From positions 1 through 28,807 of the forward strand of contig JALMLS010000444.1 of assembly GCA_038496445.1 (NCBI GenBank): 28,807 nucleotides of DNA. Direction: 5' to 3'. This stretch comes from Trichosphaerium sp. ATCC 40318. Taxonomy: Eukaryota; Discosea; Flabellinia; Trichosidae. The notes below the pieces were generated by a model that made no database searches, was not told the DNA's origin, and was given only the letters and a program-made list of their open reading frames with translations. Shown one piece after another: positions 19,326-28,807 of this stretch. The first letter of the stretch is position 1. Each line of letters starts with the position of its first letter. A program made the position numbers and the translations under genes.

Positions 19326-20053
19326 CTATAGTTTATTGTGGCGCCAAGTTATACCCAAAGATTTTGCTGCTTTTTCTTCTATTCTGCTACGATAAACATC
19401 AGCTTGTTTGAGAGATTTCAAGTAATTCCAATCATTTGTAATTCTGTTACAATTTCGAACATAGAGGTACTCAAGATTGACCAAGGGTTGCATATCTGCG
19501 TCTTTTATGCTGCCACATGAGGTCAAGTGTAGATGCTTAACGTTACCCAAGAATTTAAGTACATCAGTCATGGCATTGTCGTTATAAATATCTAACGTAT
19601 GAATATTGCCAAGTTGTTGAAGCCATGAGTCTTTGGATCATCAAGCATAGTTCATGCACATCCTTTAGCGCCGTAATCCCTTCAACAGTAATGTTGGAGC
19701 AACCAGTGATGTTTAACTTGTATACACCACTTAGAGCTTGCAATGAAGAGTCCGTGATGCTTGAACGTCGAAGACAAAGGGTGTGAACACCACGAAGGCA
19801 CTTCAAGTCATCAAAAGAAAGACGTAAGCCGTTACAATATATGTCAGTGTTTTTAAGCAATGGGCTGTCTTTGAGGAGTGTTATCTTAACAAAACCCAAT
19901 ATTGCTTCGAATGACATCAATGAAGAGATGAGAGACAGTAGAAGTTGTTATACGCTCCTTTCTCGCTAGATATTGTAGAATATTCGTTAATGTCTCTGGA
20001 GGTATCTGCAGTGGTATCTGTTGTTTCACCGATCGTTTTTTAGCCGAGGACAT
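19326..20053 (-). pseudogene. F-box/LRR pseudogene
   Basis: Starts at ATG 20053 (MSSAKKRSVKQQIPLQ) with an F-box-like segment (IPPETLTNILQYLARKERI), then LRRs (CLRGVHTLCLRRSSITDSSL, VYKLNITGCSNITVEG), then LGNIHTLDIYNDNAM and a last block ending at 19326. Two frame changes are needed: one near 19925, where the F-box frame stops at NIGFC, and one near 19640, after VHELCL. The flanking frames align with the intact gene at 1880-2938 (compare SGSPLVKNTKISL there with KDSPLLKNTDIYC here). No plausible intron repairs either site. It is a decayed paralogue rather than a copy of that gene, as sequences differ widely. Confidence 0.75.
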
Positions 20054-20197
20054 TAGGAGGTGTTGACGTTGTGGTTGTTGTAGTTGACTAACAATGATTC
20101 TTTAAGAGCTTTTTTATCAATCTTAATTTCAATCTAGGAATTGCAATCACTGAATTAAGTTTTATCCAGCTTAAAGGCACTGTGGGGTTATACTAAA

Positions 20198-22453
20198 ATG
20201 TCGAAGAAAAAGTCAAACAAATGTCGAAGTGATATTGAACTGTTCACCACAAAGGGAGACAACTGGGTTATGGCGCTCAGTCGCCGCTAGGCTCTGCCCC
20301 CCAAACCCCCCCCGAATGCCTTAACTTTGTATACTAAATAAATAACCCCTATCCCCCCTAACCAAATTCAATCATTTAAATAAATAAAATTCACTCAAAA
20401 CGTAAGATCAATCACTCACAAAACCAATCATTCATGAATTTCACACAAAATCAATCAAATACTTATCAGGGCTGAAACTAAACAAGGCTTTGCCTTAAAT
20501 ATGGAGGCATTTTTTTAAAATCAGGCATTGATGGCAAAAATCAGGCATTGAAATAAGGCTTTGTTGGGCCATGCCTTAATTGTTGCAATGCCTTGTTTTT
20601 TTTAGGCAATGCCTGCCCTAGTTTTTTCATGCATTGCCAGCCTTAAATTTAAAGGCACCAATTAGGCATTGGTTGTGTACACATTGTACATTAAGGATAC
20701 ATTGGTTTAAGGTAAGTCTCCACCACACCAACACTTCCTAAACATTTTTTTTCATTTACTACTGACGTTTTATATAGACGCCGTCACCAAGCGCTTAGTA
20801 TTTTATGGATTCTAACGAAACCACCGCCATTCGAACCGCAGCACCCAAATGCACCTACAACAGGAGTATAGGTACTTTAAACGATTTTTCCAGTCCGCGA
20901 AAATTATACCAATAATTTGTTAATTTTTTTTTCTAGCTAAAGGTTTTTTTTCACATGGAGGACATTGCAGTTTTTTGTGTTTTGTGTACTGTACTTTAAT
21001 AAATGAATCACTATTGTATGTCTATATAAAGCCTTGTTTTATGAGTATATGGTGCCTGGGTTATGCCCAAAAATTGAGGGCAAAAATGCCTTATTGTTGC
21101 ACAAAAAATGAGGCATTATTGGACCAACAATGCAGGCTATTTTAAGGCTAATTAGTGAACCAGTTGCTTGCTATTTGGCCCAAATATGAGGCTTCAAAGC
21201 CCAAAATTACAAGGCAATGCCTCATATTTGCTCATTTTTTTTGGCAAAAACAAGGCAATTTGGTGAAAAATAAGGCTGTATTTGGTGGCAAAAAAATGGC
21301 TTTTGCAAAAAAAGCCTTATTTAGTTTCAGCCCTGTATTCATTTATTGTAAATACAACCATAACGCACAACAGCTCCTCATGTCTCAACAAATACCACAT
21401 AAAAAGTACTTTGAAAGACCAGCATATCATGGAATGCGGTTTATGTACAAGGGAAAATCCTTATCATTGAGTGCATATTTCTATAAAAGGCTGCAAGAAA
21501 ATTACCCTGGAAAACAAGACTATGAAAATGCAAAGACACTATTTCTTGCTAAGTGTAAGGAAGCAAAAGTGGCTCCAGATGATCCCAACCTTGTTAAAAA
21601 GGTTGGTGGACACATGCCTGCACGCAACATGATGGTATTTGAACCTGAAGTTGCAAAAGCAGTCTGGAAAGTCATGAAAGAAAGAGACTTTGAAGAAGGT
21701 AATAATCAATCTAGAGTCGTCACTATGAAAAACTCTACTACCCTCCCCTACCTAAAAATCACTCACTCACTTTTACTTTAGTTAAGCGCATTGGTACCCT
21801 CAATTGTATAGAGTCAAGCTATGAGCCATGTTACAAGCACAAATACAATAGACCATATTTTATGCTGGGAAGAAAAAAGATAAATTTGGTTCACTTTGGC
21901 TTATTCGCTGAGTATGATATATCAATCTACACACGTACAGGAGAGAAAAAAGATGGCCCCTATTTCTACCTACCTGATGTACCTCGTATGTCTGTGGATG
22001 TGTCACACCTGTGTCACAACCCTCGCTGCATAGAACTAGGAGGTCATCTAGTCATTGAAACTCAAGTAGATAATCTGTCTCGAAATCGGTACAAATCAAT
22101 CAAATAGAAAATCCCGCTAACCTCCCTTACCTAGCTGCAAGTTCATCTTTACAAAAAAGGATCCCAACCACAAATGCACTATACATGGTGTTTCATGTCT
22201 AACCCCCCATGTTAATGAAGAAGCTGTAGAGAGCATGGACAGTATTCAACTAAGATCAATCAGGAGAAGTTACGACACAAGCAATTACAAGTACCGAAAC
22301 CAAAAGAAACATACTGCCCGTCTTAGAAAAGAGTTTGAAGGTAAACTTGCTGAAAGTAGCGGCATTATTAAACGATTCAAAACAAAAACACGTAATCTTG
22401 AGGATGAAGTCCGTAAATTAAAACTACAGCTAAAGCTACAAAATAAACTGTGA
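20198..22453 (+). CDS. His-Me finger (HNH-like) zinc-nuclease motif protein
   Basis: Exons 20198-20266 (tentative), 21374-21698, 21782-22088 and 22135-22453 join in phase to 339 aa. Without the first exon the gene starts at ATG 21380 and encodes 314 aa. Residues 205-255 match the zinc-binding His-Me endonuclease pattern: VSHLCHNPRC, a downstream HLVIE, then NLSRNRC and CxxH...C. The catalytic candidate is His207, with Cys209, Cys214, Cys235, Cys248, His251 and Cys255 as zinc ligands. The C-terminal 80 residues are a basic coiled coil. The N-terminal half (MSQQIPHKKYFERPAYHGMR, then GGHMPARNMMVFEPEVAK) is unassigned. The motif implies a metal-dependent DNA endonuclease. The first intron holds the second 0.9-kb element. 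The other introns share CCCNNTACC-rich sequence. Whether it is a host gene or part of a mobile element is open. Confidence 0.7.
20467..21335. mobile_element. 0.9-kb inverted-repeat element, copy 2 (in intron)
   Basis: 869 bp, the same ends and orientation as 14534..15462, and almost identical apart from a 60-bp deletion between short direct repeats. It lies inside the proposed first intron of the His-Me finger gene. I see no target duplication; both copies are preceded by TTAT. Confidence 0.85.
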
Positions 22454-22775
22454 CTCTTATTTTACACCCCCTAACCCCCCATACCTTTTTTTTGTTTTTG
22501 CGATAATATCAATCACGGGATATCTAAACCCTTTAGTCCCCTCCATAATTGAAAACTATGGTAGTAGAAAACCCGCTAGTACCCCTTACCAAATTCAATC
22601 AAACTCAAACGTGACTAAACCCTAATGTGTAATCATAGAGACACACTCAAGGGATATTGGTCAGCAATCAAAGTATTACGGCACCTCGAGTGCCAAGTGA
22701 TTGAATCATGGGACATCTAAACCCTCTAGTCCCCCTAAAAGGGGGGGCTTTCTAAATAGTTCCTATGACATAATA
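22454..22775. other. C-rich tandem-like intergenic DNA
   Basis: No gene. The phrase GGNATCTAAACCCTNTAGTCCCC occurs at about 22517 and 22711, and several looser CCCCTNACC words are also present. The style matches the introns of the preceding gene (20280-20400, 21735-21760, 22110-22130). Confidence 0.5.
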
Positions 22776-22777
22776 TA

Positions 22778-22977
22778 TTGTCCGTTTCAGTCAAGTTGGT
22801 CAAAATTTAACTGGTTGTGCACGAAAGTTAGTTATCTGGTGAAAATTTCTAAATTTCTATGCTAACCGGTTAACTGACGAAAATATTCAAATTTCAAGGT
22901 GATGCGGAAGCCAGAGAACACTTCCAAGAAAAAAAAAAAACCCACGTGTACAAAATAACAAGTTTATTTATTTTAAC
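22778..22977. repeat. left terminal inverted repeat of the transposon
   Basis: Pairs with 25783-25982. Its inner edge contains the stop codon and an AATAAA of the GRF gene (read on the minus strand). An oligo-A run and ACCCACGTGTAC lie about 30 bp inside that edge. Confidence 0.9.
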
Positions 22978-24533
22978 TCTTTTAAAGACAAAATCTGCGC
23001 CTTCAACAATGCCAACTGCTCATGTAATGCTTGTGCTTGGTATTCACGTTGTTTTATTAAGTCAGCATGAACACAGTGTTTTTGCCAGCGAAAGAACCCA
23101 CAGGTGCCACGTGGACAATTGTAGTACCACTTTCCTGGGTTTTTTTCGCTGTTACTAAGCTTTGCGATAATTGTTAGCCCACAATAACATGTTCGCTTTT
23201 CTGGTGCTTTAATGGGTATAGCCGCTAAAAGAGGTAAGTTTAGAGTAGTTGTTGATAAAAAACATACGAATGCTAGGTAGCATATTCAATGCACCTAATT
23301 CATTTGTAGGATACAGCGATGGCGTAGTAGTGTCCAAAGATAGCGTGTTAGCATCTGCAGGATATAGCGATGGCTTTGTGGTGTCCACATTAACTGGTGA
23401 TGAGATTTGTGGCATCGTGGTGCGTTTGGGTTTTCTATACAACCTTTTTAGCGCATATCAAAAATTACTGACGTACTTTGCAGGTTGTGGTAAGAGTGGC
23501 GTTGATTTTCTTTTGCGCGTCTTAAAGTCACTTGCCTTTGCTGGACGATAGCTTGATAGCGTAAGCAATAAGAAGTGAAAAATATAGGTACCTAACTTGT
23601 GGATCATCTTCATCCAAAGTTAAATCTATTTGTAGTATTTGTGTGCTGCTACAAACGTTAATAAAGTATTTTACACAAAAATATTTATTTCGTAGAATAC
23701 CTTGGTTTGAAGAGCTTTGACACACTTGCTTGTTGTGCAGCTTCAACTAATAGTTGAAGTGGAGAAGAGCCATCAGTGATTTTAGGCTGATCAATGAGAG
23801 CTTGAATCACAGTGGCATCAGAGAGAGCAGAAGTCACTCCAATGGGCAAACCGGTTTGTGTTTTTGCTTTATGCTTGATTTTTGGTCCACGAAATCCAGC
23901 TGAAAAGTGTTAACACAATAAAAGAAATTAAATATGTACTTTTTTTTTCCATTTCTTTTTTTCGGTGTTCTGATGCCTTTTTTCTTAACATAGCAGTAAT
24001 ATTGTTGAACAAATGCATTCACTCACTCTCTTCTTTTTTTCCTGTAAGACCACATATTTTTTCAAAAGGTGGTACACCAGCAAACATGGCTGCTTGTTTT
24101 TGAAGGTCAGACTTCAGTTTGGCTGTGCTGGTTACAAGTTTTCCTTGCAAACGTTCAATCTACAAAATTTGTGTTAACATTGTTGGAGAGGAAGTTTGGT
24201 ACCTGCTGCTTTGTCTTTGAGACATCAGCGTCTACTCTATTTTGTCTTCGGACAAGATCAGCATGGATGGCATTTTGCAGCATGTTTTGTCTTGTAGTTG
24301 CTTCGACAGTGTGCCCTAAAACAATTTTAGATTTTGTGTAAATTTTTTTGTTACTCAATACATTTAGGGTGTTTACAATGCTCAGGCCCAGGACATGGTA
24401 TCCTGTAACCGTTTTCGTCTGTTGGGCACTTGTGGGTAAGTTTTCCGTAGGCATTTGGCTTTCTATGTTCCAACTGTTTGTTGTGACACTTGCCACAAGT
24501 CCTACCACTGCGTTGAGTTGCTTTTCTTGGCAT
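22968..24533 (-). CDS. transposon accessory protein: Cys/His cluster, coiled coil, SIM-like motif, GRF zinc finger
   Basis: Eight exons: 24533-24362, 24315-24203, 24159-24027, 23899-23701, 23648-23592, 23551-23477, 23434-23268, 23224-22968. They sum to 391 codons with consistent phases (390 aa). Residues 13-55 form a Cys/His cluster (CGKCHNK ... KCPTDENGYRIPC ... HCKHPK) likely to bind zinc. Residues about 75-125 are predicted coiled coil (DADVSKTKQQIERLQGKL). QIDLTLDEDD at 212-221 is a textbook SUMO-interaction motif, hydrophobic core followed by acids. Two short repeats TTKPSLYPADAN / TTTPSLYPTNEL follow. Residues 317-352 are a GRF zinc finger (CYCG ... WYYNCPRGTCGFFRW; Cys318, 320, 342, 347), and the end is helical. 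GRF fingers bind single-stranded nucleic acid in TOP3A, NEIL3 and APE2. It may help transposition or recruit host repair/SUMO factors (inference). Confidence 0.82.
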
Positions 24534-24562
24534 CGTTGTTTTGAACTATGACTTAAGTCACA
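24534..24562. promoter_or_regulatory. bidirectional start region with 12-bp palindrome
   Basis: The two transposon ATGs point away from each other across only 29 bp. The perfect palindrome TGACTTAAGTCA lies at 24549-24560. Promoter elements must lie inside the opposite gene or overlap here, so transcription of the two genes is probably linked. The palindrome could bind a dimeric factor, possibly the element's own protein (inference). Confidence 0.45.
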
Positions 24563-25786
24563 ATGGAAAGCCTACCAACGTATCCACACCACGAAAATGT
24601 TTTATTGGGGCAGTCTATGGTTAAACATGGTATAAAAAGCACCATACAACATTTTCAAGCAACACGTGGAAGAGCAAATTATTGGAAAAAAAAAACAACT
24701 GACGCTACATTTCACAGTTCAAACCATGGTACTAATCAAAACAGTGTTAATTAGTGGTTTTGATTAATAAATAGGAGGAAAATGATGGAGCAAGTTTTCT
24801 GATGGTACGGCATTAACTAGAAGCCTAAATCTGTTGCTTAAATCATAATTAGAAGAGATGAAAGTTGTTTGGACTTTGATTTTTATTGTTTATAACAATG
24901 ACTGTCGTACACCTTTTGGAGAGTATGTTACCTATATTAACAGTGTAATTGCTCCTCAAAGTATTTCTGTTCCTTGGCTATCTCGTTTATTTAGATCAAT
25001 TGGATGGACATGGAAAGTACGTAAATTGTTGTTTACAACATGTTTAAACCTAACTAAACAACTTAGGATGTCGAACACCGACAGCTACGAAAATACACTG
25101 CAGAGAATATTGCGCACTATCAGTGTTATGTCACGTGCATATTAAATGTAGATCCACAGCATTTAAAGTACGCTGATGAAGCACACTTTATTTCTCGGGG
25201 TATTTTTTTTTTTCACAAACGGCAATTAATTTTTTGTTCAGCTCTCTATAAAAAACGTGGTCTAAGTCCTGCTGGTGTTAAAATACGAATAATAGAGAGT
25301 GCCCCCATCGACCTATCCTGCACCATCACAATCATGACGTCTGTTGTTCCGGGCAAGGTACTAAACTATTTTTGTGTGATATTAAATTAAACTAAGTATT
25401 AAAACAAGGCACCTGTTGTAGCATCATACCGTACTAATTCAAACACACAATATGATTGGGCGACCTTTGTTGTGTACCTTTTAGAACACAATCATTTGGT
25501 TGCTGGAGATTATTTTGTGGTGGACAATGCTCGTGTCCACAGTGCCAAAGAAACTTTTTCAGAGATATATGAAGCTTGTGCTCTACGAGGAGTACACTAC
25601 ATATTTCTGCCAAAGTATTCTCCAGAACTCAACCCATGTGAACTTGTTTTCGCTCACATAAAGAACCATTTGCGTTACAGACGCCGAAATGATACTTTTT
25701 GGTATGAAATAGCCAAAACAATGGCTACTGTAACTAGAGAGCTTGTAGAAAGTTTCTATGATCATTGTGTACACATGCGTTTTTAA
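24563..25786 (+). CDS. Tc1/mariner-like DDE transposase
   Basis: Five exons: 24563-24728, 24853-25016, 25067-25199, 25242-25357, 25409-25786. Phases agree and give 318 aa. The N-terminus has two helix-turn-helix-like parts: ENVLLGQSMVKHGIKSTIQHF near residue 11 and the segment DCRTPFGEYVTYINS ... SVPWLSRLFRSIGWTWK. The catalytic acids are Asp147 (LKYADEAHF), Asp232 (YFVVDNARVHS) and Glu271 (KYSPELNPCELVF). The second and third are separated by 38 residues, so by my count this is a DD38E enzyme. It cuts and pastes the element at TA sites. Joining exon 1 to exon 2 is the weakest step. The stop codon overlaps an AATAAA in the right terminal repeat. Confidence 0.88.
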
Positions 25787-25982
25787 AATAAATAAAATTT
25801 GTTATTTTGTACACGTGGGTTTTTTTTTTTTCTTGGAAGTGTTCTCTGGCTTCCGCATCACCTTGAAATTTGAATATTTTCGTCAGTTAACCGGTTAGCA
25901 TAGAAATTTAGAAATTTTCACCAGATAACTAACTTTCGTGCATAACCAGTTAAATTTTGACCAACTTGACTGAAACGGACAA
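25783..25982. repeat. right terminal inverted repeat of the transposon
   Basis: Reverse complement of 22778-22977, with one base difference in the outer 185 bp (TTGTGCAC left, TTATGCAC right). It begins at the transposase stop codon and contains AATAAA for that gene. Confidence 0.9.
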
Positions 25983-25984
25983 TA

Positions 25985-26306
25985 GGATAATTAGTGTGCC
26001 GAATTTTTGACTTTTTTTTGACAAAGTTCTACATATTTGTGTTACCGGCACTGTGACATTGAGCTTAGCAGCATGGATAACATCGTTGTTTTACGCAAAA
26101 ATGCTGCTAACTAAGTCGTTGAATATCAAGAACTTAGCGAATTAAGACTATCAGTGGCAAACTTTTGGTTCTGCTCCGAAAGTGATTAATGGCGGTACTA
26201 ATGGCTGTAGACGCTTTTGATAAGTATTACGTAACTTCAGTCATGTGTTGGCAAGCATACAACGCATTAAAATGTATGAAAAGCGATTGTCCTCGGTAGT
26301 ACAGCA
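25985..26306. other. intergenic, nothing recognised
   Basis: Immediately right of the transposon. No exon, repeat or RNA gene can be supported. Confidence 0.4.
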
Positions 26307-26534
26307 CTAATAGCGGTGATGAAATTGGATTGGTCTAAGTGCGGCACTATAATCGCTTCTATGACCTTCCAAGTCCTCACCACTAGTGGTCGTGCAAGCC
26401 TCATAGCACATAAATATGAGATCTTCAAACCAAGTTGTAGCTTTAATTATGTCTGGTATATCAAGATCGAAGCCAAAGTTGTACTTAGATATTCCTACCT
26501 TGCGGAATAAAATAGGCATTCTGGGCAAAAGTAA
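26307..26534 (-). other. possible short ORF
   Basis: From ATG 26525 a 72-codon frame (MPILFRKVGISKYNFGFDLD, later IKATTWFEDLIFMCYEA) runs to a stop at 26307, with protein-like composition. It lies just downstream of the SANT gene on the same strand, beyond that gene's stop codon, so it would be separate. No domain recognised; it may be chance. 26535-26786 shows nothing. Confidence 0.2.
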
Positions 26535-26786
26535 AAGGACAATTCTAACTAGTGTAATACTGCGCCTTGTCACACTCTATGCGAGTATTAAAAACACTAG
26601 ATTGAGGCCATACAGAACTGTAAAAAACAAGAACATTGTTGTGATTGAATTTTTTTATTATATTTTTGAGAAAAAACGTTGTTCACTGGTTTTCATGTTA
26701 AAAAAAAATGGATTTTTTTTCCCCGTCCGCTTCGGTATTGTACAAATTATTTACACTTAATTTCTATCCCACAAATTTTCTATTTA

Positions 26787-28071
26787 TCACTCTATCATAT
26801 ACTCGTCTTTGTATACTTCATGTATAAACCCAAGTTCAGGGAATAGACAAGGAGGAGGAGTGGCTGGAGATGGTACGAAATCAAACTTTGTTTGCCAAGT
26901 ATTTGTTGTTTCCATCTGCGATTGACGAATCTTCAAATCAGGACATGACTTACTGAGCATACTTAAGGAACTCATAGCTTGATTCAGAGGAATTTCTGGA
27001 ACGACAACTTTGTTCTTTTGTGGCTTGTTGTTCTCTTCAGAATTTTTTCGCTTTTTTCTAGGCCATGTTTCTCTTCTTCTGTGACCACTTCCAGTTCTCT
27101 TTAATTTGAATTTGCTTTTAAAGCCATGATCTTTAGCGAGAGTCTAGAGGACGTACGTTAGCTTATAGTAACATGAAAGTGCTCAAAAGAAGTTTAAACA
27201 ATGTACCTTTAACCAAGCGAGAGCGTCAAGCAAATCACTTGAAGATCGTGTACCCAAACACCATTCGATTTTATCAAGTTTTAAACCCCATTGAAATATT
27301 GAGTATACAGCCAGGTATGTCTCCCTCGGAGTCCATGGGCCATTTCTTTTAGTTAATTTAATGTCTTGGCTATCCATCTCCATCATAGAGGCATCCATCT
27401 GAGCGAAAGTGTGAGAATGGAAAAACGTCTGTTGAAAAAAAAAACTGCAAAAATCCAAAAAACCATTTTGGCGGGCGTCTCGCGTTTTCACGAACCTCTT
27501 TAACTCCATTGCTCATCTCTACACGCGGTTCAGATCCAAGAGATACGACACCTTTTTAATTTGTTAATACGAGAATACGTCCAACATCACAGAAAGTCAA
27601 ACGACCCAAAGTAGGTTAATTTTTTTATTACCCACGTGATTGTTTTTATTACGAAAATAAATTTTTGTGTGTTTTGGTAGTAGTTTTTTGGAAATGCGTG
27701 TAGTACCTGTGTACTTTACTTTTTGATAATGTGTTCTCACTTGTGATGGGCTTTTTGTTTTAACACGCTCAGACACTTCATGTCTATCCTCACCATGTTG
27801 AATACCATCAAACCCAAGACGCCATTCGCGTGGAGACCATTGTCCTTTTCTGTAACGTTTAACACGCTCTTCGGCTTCTTGTTTATGTGATAAACCGAAT
27901 GAAATAGCCTAGAGGTTTGTATAAGAATATTTTATCGGATGTACTTTTTATCTCCAGAAAATACGTTTTTTATCCACAAAAAAAAATAAAAAAAAAGTAA
28001 ACTATTTTCCTTACCGCGTTACTATGTTGTGGGTAAACAATTGACTCTGTTGTATAGCTCTTCCAATCCAT
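26787..28071 (-). CDS. SANT/Myb-like domain protein, probably nuclear
   Basis: Five exons: 28071-28015, 27908-27707, 27551-27496, 27428-27207, 27143-26787. They give 298 codons (297 aa) with all phases consistent. Residues 41-85 form a SANT/Myb-type helix bundle (GQWSPREWRLGFDGIQ, ending KSPSQVRTHYQKVK, which resembles the third helix of SHAQKY-type Myb domains). Residues 133-179 look like a second, more divergent copy (RNGPWTPRETYLAVYSIFQW). A Lys/Arg-rich stretch near 190-216 (KFKLKRTG, HRRRETWPRKKRK) is a likely nuclear localisation signal. The tail is Pro-rich and acidic (SPATPPPC, YKDEYMIE). A role in DNA or histone binding is inferred from the domain; no orthologue is recognised. The ATG at 28071 opens the only well-spliced first exon. 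Confidence 0.75.
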
Positions 28072-28807
28072 GTTTATTTAGTAGTTAAAGTAAGAAAGCA
28101 AGCCAAGTTGTCACCAACGTATTTTTTTCGTCTTTTTTCAGTGTGAATCAAACAATCTGACTTAATTAAAAATGATTAAAAAAACTAAACAACTTAACGT
28201 TGAATCCGTTCCCAGTTATTTGTGTTACTAAAATGAAAAAGTTTCCACACCATTACTGTATTTGGGTACCTAAATCCACCCGAATATCGTCATCCACCGT
28301 GCTTAGCAACGTTGAAAAAGGTTGGATTTTCTGTGTAAAACCGCTAGTCAAGTGCTACTTTCCTTCGTCCTCCGGAACTCCACAAAAAGGCTCCTAGCGT
28401 ATCTTAGTATTTGTACTTATAGAAAAAAGTAACCCATCACATGAAACTTTCTTTGGAGCCTTTTAAACGCACAGGCAACCCTTGCAGGTTCTGACTTTTT
28501 TGAATTTCTTTGTGTGGTTTTTTTTCCCGAACGAAAAAAAAAAAAAGAAACTTAAGAATGTCATTGTACCCATCGTCCAAATATGCATCCTGGTTCCAAC
28601 GTCCAAGCCTTAAATACGTACACAACGAAACAGTGATTGGATGACGCTATCAGCCATGTGCAGTCGATCTTACTTATGTTCACCCGACAAAAGGCAATAC
28701 ATCAGAATAATATTCTATACCTCATTAAACAATTAGACTCGTGTTTTCCATTTTTTGTAGTTTTTTTGTGTATTTGATGACGGGACATATCTAAAGTAGC
28801 AAACACA
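28072..28807. other. 5' flank of the SANT gene, no supported gene
   Basis: Contains short open frames on both strands (28200-28397 plus, 28437-28625 minus) without splice or domain support. A long T/A tract lies at 28519-28546. No RNA gene found. Confidence 0.4.

Larger units (their letters stand above)
22776..25984. mobile_element. complete Tc1/mariner-like transposon with two divergent genes
   Basis: A 3205-bp element (22778-25982) begins TTGTCCGTTTCAGTCAAG and ends with the exact reverse complement. It is flanked by TA on both sides, the target duplication of the IS630-Tc1-mariner superfamily. The terminal inverted repeats are about 200 bp and differ by one base in the outer 185, so the insertion looks recent. 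Inside are a plus-strand transposase and a minus-strand GRF zinc-finger protein, starting 29 bp apart and both ending in the terminal repeats. All 13 exons join in phase with no stop or frameshift, so the element may still be autonomous. Confidence 0.92.

Noticed and set aside
20467-21335. Helitron interpretation of the 0.9-kb element (5' TC after A)
   Set aside because: It has true terminal inverted repeats and lacks a CTRR 3' end with hairpin.
21155-21373. Open frame continuing from the 0.9-kb element into the His-Me finger gene (start MNQLLAIWPK)
   Set aside because: The same start and frame occur in copy 1 (15282) with unrelated DNA after it, so the fusion is an accident of insertion. 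A CACAACAG acceptor at 21373 gives a better exon start.
24155-24508. Minus-strand 117-aa ORF in a second frame over the GRF gene
   Set aside because: It is a frame shadow. The spliced GRF frame has zinc-finger motifs and consistent phases.

Overview
This window reads as nuclear DNA from a compact, intron-rich eukaryotic genome. Genes are split by many short GT-AG introns (mostly about 45-115 nt), the composition is AT-rich, and the splice donor is often GTACGT or GTAAGT. A TACO1/YebC factor, an OTUD6-like deubiquitinase, ankyrin-PARP coding sequence, EF-hand and SANT proteins and a Tc1/mariner-like transposon all point to an early-branching invertebrate animal or close relative. A demosponge is my best guess, but this is an inference. 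I rebuilt most gene models by hand from splice sites and reading phase, so every exon edge is a prediction.

Layout. 1-5671 is framed by two inverted arms of about 1.06 kb. Each carries the 5' part of a gene for a small secreted Cys-containing protein: the left copy runs off the window and the right copy continues to 6461. An intact F-box/LRR gene lies between the arms. 7.8-12.5 kb is an ordinary housekeeping block: a two-EF-hand protein, a MORN-like protein and an OTU deubiquitinase (all minus), then an eight-exon TACO1-like gene (plus). 12.6-18 kb is one long minus-strand gene: 13 ankyrin-repeat exons of one unit each, further exons, a PARP catalytic domain and a C-terminal coiled coil. A 929-bp inverted-repeat element interrupts its coding sequence and one ankyrin exon carries a 2-nt deletion. 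18.7-20.1 kb holds a MITE nested in an older repeat and a frameshifted F-box/LRR pseudogene. 20.2-22.5 kb is a gene with a His-Me finger (HNH-like) zinc-nuclease motif, with a second copy of the 0.9-kb element in its first intron.

22,776-25,984 is a complete Tc1/mariner-like transposon with a TA target duplication and roughly 200-bp, almost identical terminal inverted repeats. It carries two divergent spliced genes: a DDE transposase (318 aa) and an accessory protein (390 aa) with an N-terminal Cys/His cluster, a predicted coiled coil, a SUMO-interaction-like motif and a C-terminal GRF zinc finger. This two-gene element is the best candidate for a little-described system here. A SANT/Myb-domain gene (26,787-28,071, minus) closes the annotated part.
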